From Methanoregula sp. (lineage in GTDB: Archaea; Halobacteriota; Methanomicrobia; Methanomicrobiales; Methanospirillaceae), in contig PMKW01000204.1 in the NCBI GenBank assembly GCA_003157895.1, forward strand, positions 1 through 5,374: DNA of 5,374 nt. Reading direction: 5' to 3'. The notes below the pieces were generated by a model. That model saw nothing but the letters and a program-made list of their open reading frames with translations. It did not search any database and had not been told where the DNA came from. Made by a program: the position numbers and the translations under genes. This document shows positions 1-5,200 of the stretch, in pieces (position 1 is the first letter of the stretch; each line of letters starts with the position of its first letter).

Positions 1-1
1 A

Positions 2-205
2 ATTTCAAAACCTGATTTCAAGACAGACGTATTACATGAGGAATTATTCCGTAAATACCTCCGGGTCCTCAAACTCGCGCGCACCCCCACCCGGGACGAG
101 TTCATCAAGATCGCTACCGTTGCAGCAGCCGGTATCCTTCTCATCGGCCTGATCGGGTTCATCATCTACGTCCTCTTCAGCCATAAGACTCTGTTGGGGT
201 TCTAG
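2..205 (+). CDS. secE: Protein translocase subunit SecE (Sec61 gamma), 5' end cut by window
   Basis: SecE is the small single-helix subunit that clamps SecY in the Sec translocon of the cytoplasmic membrane. The frame is open from the left edge and ends with TAG at 203-205, giving 67 visible residues. There is no ATG, GTG or TTG codon in the N-terminal part, so the start lies just outside the window. Visible features are a charged amphipathic N-terminal helix (about residues 10-30, with FRKYLRVLKLARTPTRDEF), then a single membrane helix (about residues 38-61, AGILLIGLIGFIIYVLF) and a short tail. The amphipathic helix with 'KLARTPTRDEF' followed by one hydrophobic helix is the classic archaeal SecE/Sec61-gamma layout, and the length fits the usual 60-70 residues. 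It lies 5 nt upstream of spt5, the common archaeal pairing, so the two are probably one transcript. Identification is firm; only the start is missing. Confidence 0.93.
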   Translation: MSKPDFKTDVLHEELFRKYLRVLKLARTPTRDEFIKIATVAAAGILLIGLIGFIIYVLFSHKTLLGF

Positions 206-210
206 TTGCG

Positions 211-741
211 ATGGTTATGACACAGCCAACCCCCCCGGCGCCGCAAGCGCCACAGGTTCCTGCCACACCCGAGGTATTTGTCAACCGCATCTTTGCGATC
301 AAGACCACTTCCAAGCAGGAGCGGACGGTAGCCGATAACATCCTCAAGGCGATCGAGACCAAGGCAACGGACATCAAGGTGGCGTCCATCATTGCCCCGA
401 ACGAGCTGCGGGGCTACGTCCTTATCGAGACCCCCGAGCAGCGGAACCGCATCGAGCAGCTGGTCGAGCTGATCGCCCATGCCCGCGTTGTTACCAAGGG
501 CGAGACCAGCCTTGCCGAGGTCGGCCATTTCCTCATCCCGAAACCGGTTGTTGCCGGTATTGATGAGGGTACCATCGTCGAGCTGATCGCCGGCCCGTTC
601 AAGGGCGAGAAGGCGGTTGTCAAGCGCGTCGACTCCGCAAAGGAAGAGATCACGGTCGAGCTCTACGAGAGCGTGGTCCCGATCCCGATCACCGTCCGCG
701 GCGACAATGTCCGCGTGGTCGAGAAGTTTGCGGACCGGTAA
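211..741 (+). CDS. spt5: Transcription elongation factor Spt5 (archaeal NusG homologue)
   Basis: Spt5 binds the RNA polymerase clamp through its NGN domain, with Spt4 as partner, to keep the clamp closed and raise processivity; its KOW domain can contact the ribosome. The product is 176 residues. Residues 1-20 are a Pro/Ala/Gln-rich, probably disordered extension. The NGN domain spans about 22-108 (FVNRIFAIKTTSKQERTVAD, then the RGYVLIE strand at 67-73). The KOW domain spans about 115-172, with the diagnostic 'GPFKGEKAVV' around 128-137. Archaeal Spt5 is usually near 150 residues, so the N-terminal extension is the main peculiarity. The chosen start, ATG at 211, follows the secE stop by 5 nt; ATG at 217 would remove two residues. 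Neither has a clear Shine-Dalgarno sequence, so translation may be coupled to secE. Family assignment is firm; the exact start is less so. Confidence 0.95.
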   Translation: MVMTQPTPPAPQAPQVPATPEVFVNRIFAIKTTSKQERTVADNILKAIETKATDIKVASIIAPNELRGYVLIETPEQRNRIEQLVELIAHARVVTKGETSLAEVGHFLIPKPVVAGIDEGTIVELIAGPFKGEKAVVKRVDSAKEEITVELYESVVPIPITVRGDNVRVVEKFADR

Positions 742-742
742 T

Positions 743-765
743 ACCCCCTTCTTTTTCCGGGGTTT
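743..765 (+). terminator. Probable terminator of secE-spt5
   Basis: Immediately after the spt5 stop, ACCCC (743-747) can pair with GGGGT (759-763) around an 11-nt loop containing the T-rich stretch TTCTTTTT. Archaeal RNA polymerase mainly responds to T-rich non-template tracts, so the T-run at 749-756 is probably the active part and the short stem secondary. No ribosomal-protein gene follows, consistent with an operon end here. Confidence 0.45.
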
Positions 766-991
766 CTCTCAGAACAGCCGCAATTTTAAAATAAGGAAAT
801 GCCTGCCACTGCCCGGTTGGAATTAGGATGCTCCGGAACACTATCAGAACGCCACACGATTTTAAACGAACATTCCGGTGTGTATAATCCACCTGAAAAG
901 AAACTGGGTTTTTCCGGAGAACGCGGATTGTATACCTGCAGGGATTGATGCAGTATTCAGTCAGCGATGTAACCGTCTTGGTACGAGCCAA

Positions 992-1001
992 GGTTATATC
1001 C
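992..1001 (+). promoter_or_regulatory. TATA box of the CPVEPC-domain gene
   Basis: GGTTATATCC is the best TATA-like element near the gene starting at 1028. Its centre is about 31 nt before the ATG, so the transcript would start only a few bases before the start codon. No Shine-Dalgarno sequence lies in between. The rest of 742-991 contains other AT-rich words (for example ATTTTAAAATAA at 783-794, and TTTTAAAC near 862) that could be promoters, but no gene follows them at a useful distance. Confidence 0.4.
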
Positions 1002-1027
1002 AAGCGGTAATTCATGGTATTAACTTG

Positions 1028-1462
1028 ATGACATCCGATCCGGCACTTTCCCCTGGCCGTGCCTTCATCATCTTTGCCATTGTGATCATCACCCTCGCCA
1101 TTGCGGCAGCCCTAAATAGCGGGGGATTACCGACAAGTCCGGGAACCGGTACCGGAACGCTGACCGGCAACGTCTCCATCGGCCCGCTCTGCCCGGTGGA
1201 GCCGTGCACGCTCACCCATGACCGGCTTGTCGCTGCATACGCGGCCCGCCCCATCAGTATCTCAACGACCGGGGGAACGGTGGTCGCAACGGTGACTGCC
1301 GATCCAGAGACCGGTTACTCGGTTACCCTGAAACCGGGGACGTACATTGTCGATATTCCACATCAGGGAATCGGCGGGAGTCAGGGGCTGCCGGAAACGG
1401 TGACTATCCGGAGCGGCCAGACCGTCCGGCTTGATATCTCGATCGATACCGGCATCCGGTAG
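1028..1462 (+). CDS. Membrane-anchored protein with extracellular CPVEPC domain, function unknown
   Basis: The predicted protein is 144 residues. A short N-terminus is followed by one hydrophobic helix (residues 12-29, AFIIFAIVIITLAIAAAL), a Gly/Thr/Ser/Pro linker (31-44), and a beta-rich domain (about 47-144). The domain opens with GNVSIGPLCPVEPC, two cysteines four residues apart, then AYAARPISI, YSVTLKPGTYIVDI and a terminal LDISIDTGIR. From memory this resembles a recurring small-domain family in Methanomicrobiales and some bacterial lipoproteins, with a carboxypeptidase-regulatory-like or prealbumin-like beta-sandwich feel (the 'L.PGTYxVDI' strand is typical). The domain is likely displayed outside the membrane; the two cysteines might form a disulfide. 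The frame is open upstream to an ATG at 878, but those extra 50 residues look non-coding and would bury the membrane helix, so ATG 1028 is preferred. It ends 12 nt from the oppositely oriented methyltransferase-like gene. No enzymatic residues are visible; role unknown. Confidence 0.8.
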   Translation: MTSDPALSPGRAFIIFAIVIITLAIAAALNSGGLPTSPGTGTGTLTGNVSIGPLCPVEPCTLTHDRLVAAYAARPISISTTGGTVVATVTADPETGYSVTLKPGTYIVDIPHQGIGGSQGLPETVTIRSGQTVRLDISIDTGIR

Positions 1463-1474
1463 ATGGTACCGGCA

Positions 1475-2152
1475 CTACCACAGATAGGGGACAAGCCGGT
1501 ACCGGAGTTTCCGCATATACTCCCGGTATCCTTCCAGTTCCCTGGCCAGCATTTCTTCTTCCCTGTGTATCCTTGCTATAAGAAGGACAGTCAGGGCAAG
1601 GCCGATAAGGAGACCATACCCTGAGCCAAGCAGCAGCGGCGCCCCGGCAAACACCAGGATTCCCCTGAGATACATCGGGTGGCGGACGAACCCGTACACG
1701 CCCGTTGAGACGACCCGCTGCGTGCGCTCCTCCTGGATCCTGACCAGCGGCGACAGGAAGGTGTCGTCGGTGTAGGACCGGAAGAACAGGAAAAAAGATC
1801 CGGCCAGCATTGCCACCCCCAGAATGTTCAGCCAGAGGGGGAAGACAAAAGACCACCCGAAACGTTTCGCATCGAGGGGCATGATACCAATCCAGGCAAT
1901 GAACCCGATAACGAGGCCATAGACAACATACCGGTCTCAGCCTTTCTGGGTACCGGCACCGGGTTTCTGATACCGTTCTGCAAGCAGCGCCGGGTTCTTC
2001 CGGTAGAGATACAGGATGGTTGAAAAACAGAGAAGAACAAACCAGATGCAGAAGATCCAGCCCGCCGGCCAGAGCAGATCCCCGGAAAGAATGAGAATGA
2101 GGGCGGGAAATATCAGGGTGAACAGGAACGCGAAGATGACTTTCTTCTCCAT
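1475..2152 (-). pseudogene. Isoprenylcysteine carboxyl methyltransferase-like membrane protein, broken by one TGA
   Basis: Reading from ATG at 2152 gives 71 residues, then TGA at 1937-1939, and then the same frame stays open through 18 codons and another 135 to TAG at 1475. The whole frame is 226 codons including the final stop, a normal size for the ICMT/PEMT-type membrane methyltransferases. The stop falls in 'QKG*DRYVVYG', where relatives have QKGWD, so TGG to TGA is the simplest explanation. Membrane helices lie around 4-23 and 30-50 before the stop, and about 74-93, 101-125 and 164-193 after it. The family signature is intact: GVYGFVRHPMY (151-161, including R157 H158 P159), HREEEMLARELEGYREY (196-212) and RLVPYLW at the end. 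These form the S-adenosylmethionine-binding region; real substrates in archaea are unknown. ATG 1882 could give a 135-residue fragment without the first helices. It could be a recent pseudogene, a sequencing error, or a read-through gene; a pseudogene or error is most likely. Confidence 0.85.
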
Positions 2153-2174
2153 GCGTACGGTATTGGCGGCCGGG

Positions 2175-2185
2175 GGTATTATGAA
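2175..2185 (-). promoter_or_regulatory. TATA-like element of the methyltransferase-like gene
   Basis: On the minus strand TTCATAATACC is centred 28 nt before the ATG at 2152, the distance expected if transcription begins at or next to the start codon. No Shine-Dalgarno sequence is seen in the intervening GC-rich bases. A promoter this well placed is consistent with the gene having been active until recently. Confidence 0.35.
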
Positions 2186-2352
2186 CCTGTCCCTTTTTCG
2201 GGTGACCTCGGGAGAGGAGCGAAGGTACTCCGGTTTTCATAATCATTCCGGGGGGTTGGAGGAGTCGATTTCCGGACTCCACGTTCTTCACCGGGCAGAT
2301 AGTTTCCCGTCATGAAAACCCGTTCCAGAAGATCCTGCATAATGAGACTGCA

Positions 2353-2384
2353 TTTGCAATACAGCGGCGTTTGCAGTACAGCGG
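2353..2384. repeat. Two-copy 15-nt direct repeat
   Basis: TTTGCAATACAGCGG (2353-2367) and TTTGCAGTACAGCGG (2370-2384) differ at one base and have a 17-nt period. They lie in non-coding DNA about 200-230 nt upstream of the methyltransferase-like gene. They could be a small local duplication or a pair of protein-binding sites; no function can be assigned. Confidence 0.6.
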
Positions 2385-2498
2385 GATCACGACGGTAATT
2401 ATGCCGGTGCGTGCAGATAAATAGGGTGCCGGTCCCGGTGCCGGGAACGAAACGTACTACGGGTTGCCGTTCATGAACAGACAATCGGAGACCTGCGG

Positions 2499-2867
2499 TT
2501 ATCCCTTATACCGGTAGTACTTTTTCAGGGGTAACCTGCTCATGTACATGGAATCATCCGTCGAATCGTACACCCACTCGGTTATCTCCCCGGTAACTGA
2601 CGTTGTTGTATAGAGACCGGGCTCTTTCTTGGTCCAGGTACCTGAATCAGTCGTCTCCCCCCGGTTCAGATAGAAATCCCCGGAAAAAAAGGTCTGGTTT
2701 TCATAAAAAATGATATGACGGTCTGTTGCCGGTGGTTCTCCGCCAACCCACTGGCCGATGATGGGATCGGGCGTGTTACTGAGAATATGGATGCCCGGCA
2801 GCTGAATGCACCCTGCGGTGAGGAGGAAGCAGCATATAATAACGCAGATGATGCCAGCCGGTTGCAT
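2499..2867 (-). CDS. Small secreted lipoprotein, function unknown
   Basis: The protein has 122 residues. The N-terminus is a hydrophobic signal peptide without basic residues (residues 1-19, IICVIICCFLLTAG) ending in LTAGC, a lipobox that would place a lipid-modified cysteine at residue 20. The mature part is about 100 residues, polar, rich in aromatic residues and beta-prone: DPIIGQWVGG (34-43), then IIFYENQTFFSGDFYLN, a SGTW motif (75-78) and a YTTTSVTGEITEWVYD strand pair. The 'DPIIGxW ... F..G.F ... GTW ... Y' pattern is one I know from short methanogen lipoproteins and resembles lipocalin-like beta structures; this is from memory, not a search. It should sit on the outer face of the cytoplasmic membrane. 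The start at 2867 fits both the signal peptide and a TATA box 28 nt upstream. It is followed by 346 bases without a gene and so is probably monocistronic. Confidence 0.8.
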   Translation of the reverse strand: MQPAGIICVIICCFLLTAGCIQLPGIHILSNTPDPIIGQWVGGEPPATDRHIIFYENQTFFSGDFYLNRGETTDSGTWTKKEPGLYTTTSVTGEITEWVYDSTDDSMYMSRLPLKKYYRYKG

Positions 2868-2888
2868 ACTTGAGATTGAAGAGTTCTG

Positions 2889-2900
2889 ATATGTTTAAGG
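2889..2900 (-). promoter_or_regulatory. TATA box of the lipoprotein gene
   Basis: On the minus strand CCTTAAACATAT contains a good archaeal TATA element, with its centre 28 nt before the ATG at 2867. This spacing predicts a leaderless or almost leaderless mRNA. The bases between (ending CTCAAGT before the ATG) contain no Shine-Dalgarno sequence, in agreement. Confidence 0.5.
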
Positions 2901-2954
2901 TTTCCGCAGGAGCGGGGGGCCCGGGCGGTATACTTTTGATGGAACGCCCTGACC

Positions 2955-2965
2955 AAAACTTATTA
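2955..2965 (+). promoter_or_regulatory. Possible TATA box of the transporter gene
   Basis: AAAACTTATTA is the best plus-strand TATA-like element in the 291-base divergent spacer. It predicts a start near 2986-2990 and hence a leader of about 170 nt before the transporter ATG at 3159. That leader would contain two very short reading frames, 2986-3009 (7 codons plus stop) and 3031-3060 (9 codons plus stop, with a purine-rich AGGAAGGG just before it). An alternative, GAAAAAATAC near 3037-3046, is possible. Neither is strong. Confidence 0.3.
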
Positions 2966-3158
2966 CGGGCAGGCCAATCCACCCCATGACCGGGCTCGTA
3001 ATCCCATAAAATCTGCAGGAAGGGATGTGAATGGTTGAAAAAATACGGATGATACCCTGAATCTTCCCAACTCTGGCCATGCATTTCTTACCGTGAAACC
3101 TCCCGGCAACCGTCCGAAAGGTACAAGAGCCTGCAGGATGTAATTTCTAAAAGATTCA

Positions 3159-4571
3159 ATGGACACCCGGCAAAAAATTATTATTTCCGTCCTCATGCTC
3201 GGGACCCTGATGGGTTCCCTTGATTCTACCATTGTTATTCTTGCATTTCCCACCATATCGGCAAGCCTCCATGCGGACCTTGTCACAACCCTCTGGGTTA
3301 TCCTCATCTACCTCCTCGTTGTCGCGGTATGCACGACCCAGCTCGGGCGACTGGGCGATATTTACGGCAGGAGCCGGATGTTCAATACCGGGTTTTTTGT
3401 CTTCACGCTGGGCTCGCTCTTCTGCGGGCTGTCTCCGGCCATTTCCTGGCTGATCCTGTCTAGGGGTATCCAGGCATTCGGCGGGGCACTGATGCAGGCA
3501 AACAGCGGCGCCATCATCGCCGATACGTTCCCCCCGAATGTGCGGGGAACGGCATACGGGTACATCTCCCTTGGCTGGACGAGCGGGGCAATGCTCGGGA
3601 TTGTCCTGGGGGGGATTATTACGACCTACGTAGGCTGGGAATACATTTTTTTCGTCAACCTGCCGATAGGGATTCTTGCAACGCTCCTCGGGATGCGCTA
3701 TGTGAAGGATACGGTCAGGGCAACAGCACACCTTGATATGGCCGGTATGCTGCTCATGGGCCTTGCACTCACCCTGGTCTCCTATGCCGGCGTTGACTTT
3801 GCCGGCCAGGGTCTGACGGGACAAAACGGCCTCCTCTTTATCCTTGGTATGGGGGCAATAGTCCTGTTTCTTTTCTATGAATCCCGGTGTGCCCATCCCA
3901 TCCTCGACTTTGCCGTTTTCAAAAACCGTGTCCTGAAGTATTCCGTCATGGCCGCATTTTTCTTAAGTCTCGGCTACCTGTCCGTGATGTTTCTTATGAC
4001 AATGTATCTCCAGGGTATCCGCGGGCTCTCGCCGCTTTATGCAGCACTTCTCCTGACCCCGGGATATGTGGTGGGAAGCCTGCTCTCCCCCCTGATGGGC
4101 AGGTTTTCTGACCGGTACGGGGCACGGGTCCTTGCAAGCTCCGGTGCGTCCATGTTATGCCTTGCAACGCTCGTCTATCTCCTGCTCCGGCTCGACACTC
4201 CTCTCTGGGTTGTGCTGGTTGCATCCGGGATCTCCGGTATCGGGTCAGCGATGTTCTTCCCGTCAAACAACAGCGCCGTCATGGCGAATGCACCCCCGGG
4301 TTCCTTCGGGGGGATCTCCGGTATCCTCAGGACCGTGCAGAACATCGGGATCCTGGGAAGTTTTGTCATTGCTATCACTGTTGCCTCTGCATCGATCCCA
4401 AGGAACGTTGCGTTTGAGGTTTTTATCGGTACTACCAACCTCGTTGGCGGGGTCTCGGAGGCATTTCTCCACGGTATTGATGCCTCGCTCTGGGCATCGA
4501 TCGGCATCATGGGCGTTGCTGCGATCCTTTCCTGGATGCGGGGACACGAGGTCCGGCGATCCGGACCGTAG
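3159..4571 (+). CDS. MFS transporter, DHA2 (EmrB/QacA-like) 14-helix family
   Basis: A 470-residue polytopic membrane protein with the sequence marks of 14-helix drug:proton antiporters. Visible motifs: D1 in helix 1 (LDSTIVILAFPTI, 21-33, with D22); motif A in the loop after helix 2 (GRLGDIYGRSR, 63-73, with D67, G70, R71); motif B-like in helix 4 (LSRGIQAFGGAL, with R102); helix 5 with GAMLGIVLGG (143-152); then GWEYIFFVNLPIGI (159-172), typical of the DHA2 family. A second motif A-like loop, GRFSDRYGAR, is at 314-323. The length is normal. The usual proline of motif C (GPxxGG) is isoleucine here (I148). The substrate cannot be told from sequence; export of a toxic compound or metabolite coupled to proton influx is the family expectation. 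ATG 3159 is chosen because helix 1 begins a few residues later; ATGs at codons 13 and 18 would cut into it. No Shine-Dalgarno sequence is seen. No regulator gene is adjacent. Confidence 0.92.
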   Translation: MDTRQKIIISVLMLGTLMGSLDSTIVILAFPTISASLHADLVTTLWVILIYLLVVAVCTTQLGRLGDIYGRSRMFNTGFFVFTLGSLFCGLSPAISWLILSRGIQAFGGALMQANSGAIIADTFPPNVRGTAYGYISLGWTSGAMLGIVLGGIITTYVGWEYIFFVNLPIGILATLLGMRYVKDTVRATAHLDMAGMLLMGLALTLVSYAGVDFAGQGLTGQNGLLFILGMGAIVLFLFYESRCAHPILDFAVFKNRVLKYSVMAAFFLSLGYLSVMFLMTMYLQGIRGLSPLYAALLLTPGYVVGSLLSPLMGRFSDRYGARVLASSGASMLCLATLVYLLLRLDTPLWVVLVASGISGIGSAMFFPSNNSAVMANAPPGSFGGISGILRTVQNIGILGSFVIAITVASASIPRNVAFEVFIGTTNLVGGVSEAFLHGIDASLWASIGIMGVAAILSWMRGHEVRRSGP

Positions 4572-4696
4572 TCATTCCGAATAAACCTGCCGGGGATGTC
4601 TCTCCCTGGAGGAGGCCCGGGGGGCATTCCCGTTATCAGAGATCTCCCCTGACAAATGAGATTTTCCATCGACCGATGAGAACCTGACAACTCAAT

Positions 4697-4706
4697 CCTT
4701 TTTATC
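4697..4706 (+). promoter_or_regulatory. TATA box of the 13-residue-repeat protein gene
   Basis: CCTTTTTATC is a good archaeal TATA element about 54 nt before the ATG at 4757. The transcript should begin near 4728-4731, giving a leader of about 27 nt that includes the ribosome binding site at 4745-4750. In the rest of the 4572-4756 spacer I see GC-rich blocks and a GAGATCTC palindrome (4639-4646), but no clear terminator for the transporter gene. Confidence 0.5.
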
Positions 4707-4744
4707 GGATAACCAGCAATGTGTACAAGCAAAGAAATCAATGA

Positions 4745-4750
4745 AGTGAT
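4745..4750 (+). promoter_or_regulatory. Shine-Dalgarno sequence AGTGAT
   Basis: AGTGAT matches the part of the anti-Shine-Dalgarno complement GGAGGTGAT nearest the start and ends 6 nt before ATG 4757. It is the clearest ribosome binding site in the window and fixes the start of the gene. Confidence 0.6.
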
Positions 4751-4756
4751 ATAACC

Positions 4757-5002
4757 ATGAATTTTGGAAACTTAGGTGGAATGGCCGGGGCTGTTGAAGG
4801 GTACCTTACAACCCCGGAGGGACAGGATGCGATCAAGAAATTCCTTGCCTCCCCTGAAGGTATCACACTGCTGCAGAATTTTGCGGGTACTTCCGATGGG
4901 CAGAAAACGATGCTGAGCATCCTTCCCACGGTTCTTGGCGGGCTCAACCTTCCCCCCGGTGTAGCTGATACGGTAAAGAGTGCACTTCCCAGCCAGCAGT
5001 AA
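4757..5002 (+). CDS. 81-residue protein with 13-residue internal repeats, function unknown
   Basis: The protein begins with a glycine-rich stretch (GNLGGMAGAVEG, residues 4-15) and continues with three units of exactly 13 residues. Unit 1 is at 19-31 (TPEGQDAIKKFLA), unit 2 at 32-44 (SPEGITLLQNFAG) and unit 3 at 45-57 (TSDGQKTMLSILP). The glycines at 22, 35 and 48 align, as do F29, F42 and I55. Each unit looks like a helix cap (S/T-P-E-G) followed by a short amphipathic helix, so the protein may be a small helical bundle. The tail (58-81) is GGLNLPPGVADTVKSALPSQQ. There is no signal peptide, no cysteine and no strong membrane helix. A good TATA box and Shine-Dalgarno sequence support real expression. 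It stands alone, with a T-rich terminator-like run after it. I do not recognise a characterised family; similar short 'PEGQ' proteins are, from memory, annotated as hypothetical in methanogens and bacteria. Confidence 0.8.
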   Translation: MNFGNLGGMAGAVEGYLTTPEGQDAIKKFLASPEGITLLQNFAGTSDGQKTMLSILPTVLGGLNLPPGVADTVKSALPSQQ

Positions 5003-5026
5003 CCCGGTGACCCGGTAATTATCTAT

Positions 5027-5044
5027 CCTTTTTTACCCTGTTTT
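5027..5044 (+). terminator. T-rich terminator of the repeat-protein gene
   Basis: CCTTTTTTACC (5027-5037) and a second TTTT run (5041-5044) begin 25 nt after the stop at 5002. T-runs of this kind are the usual archaeal termination signal. No strong stem precedes them; a direct repeat ACCCGGT (5002-5008 and 5010-5016) lies between the stop and the first run. Confidence 0.5.
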
Positions 5045-5070
5045 CGTGGCAGGTCCTCTGACTTCCGGGT

Positions 5071-5083
5071 AATTTTTATTAAA
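5071..5083 (+). promoter_or_regulatory. Orphan TATA-like element before the structured region
   Basis: AATTTTTATTAAA is an AT-rich TATA-like element that would place a plus-strand transcription start near 5103-5107, exactly where the inverted repeats begin. No convincing protein gene follows. It also reads as AT-rich on the minus strand, so its direction is not fixed. Confidence 0.35.
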
Positions 5084-5101
5084 ACAGCCTTCATCAGAAC
5101 C

Positions 5102-5200
5102 TTCAATCACCGGTATTGAACCATTTCAGGCCATGACTATCCCGTCAGTACCTGCATCAATACTGTCCTATCCTGAAATCATTTCAAAAAATATTCAATA
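5102..5200. repeat. Nested, partly competing inverted repeats
   Basis: TTCAAT (5102-5107) is complementary to ATTGAA (5115-5120) around ACCGGT, forming a near-palindrome. The right arm, extended as TATTGAA (5114-5120), is also complementary to TTCAATA (5194-5200). Nested inside, ATTTCAGG (5123-5130) is complementary to CCTGAAAT (5172-5179). The 5114-5120 arm can therefore pair with either the upstream or the downstream partner, but not both. This could be a long RNA stem with an alternative hairpin, or an inverted-repeat remnant of a small mobile element. Confidence 0.55.

Larger units (their letters stand above)
2153..2498. other. Gene-free spacer between methyltransferase-like gene and lipoprotein gene
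   Basis: This 346-base stretch contains open frames on both strands, but their translations have no hydrophobic core, domain or family feel (rich in Arg, Pro, Thr and Ser), so I do not call a gene. It does contain the TATA-like element of the methyltransferase-like gene at its left end, a 15-nt direct repeat at 2353-2384, a 10-nt perfect palindrome GTTCATGAAC at 2469-2478, and a GC-rich stretch with GGTGCCGG occurring twice near 2426-2444. A minus-strand TATA-like word (CTATTTAT) lies near 2418-2425 with no gene at a convincing distance. Confidence 0.5.

Noticed and set aside
689..1015. 108-residue minus-strand frame after spt5
   Set aside because: It overlaps the end of spt5 and the promoter of the next gene, and its translation resembles no protein.
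878..1027. N-terminal extension of the CPVEPC gene to ATG 878
   Set aside because: The extra 50 residues have no domain character and would push the membrane helix inward, and a TATA box at 992-1001 lies inside the stretch.
1464..1480. TGGTA/TACCA hairpin between the convergent genes as a shared terminator
   Set aside because: The stem has only 5 bp and there is no T-run on either side; it overlaps the stop codon of the minus-strand gene.
1140..1960. Recurrent GGTACCGG words (near 1147, 1465, 1498 and 1950) as a regulatory or uptake motif
   Set aside because: Similar CCGGTA-type words are scattered through coding and non-coding DNA of the window, so this is probably genome composition; counting over the whole genome would be needed.
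2179..2484. 101-residue minus-strand frame in the spacer between the methyltransferase-like gene and the lipoprotein
   Set aside because: Composition is dominated by Arg, Pro, Thr and Ser with no domain, no suitable promoter or ribosome binding site; it looks like chance openness in GC-rich DNA.
3156..3896. 246-residue minus-strand frame inside the transporter gene
   Set aside because: It is antisense to a clear membrane transporter; its translation is full of charged residues, Pro and Cys without family features, a normal shadow in GC-rich genes.
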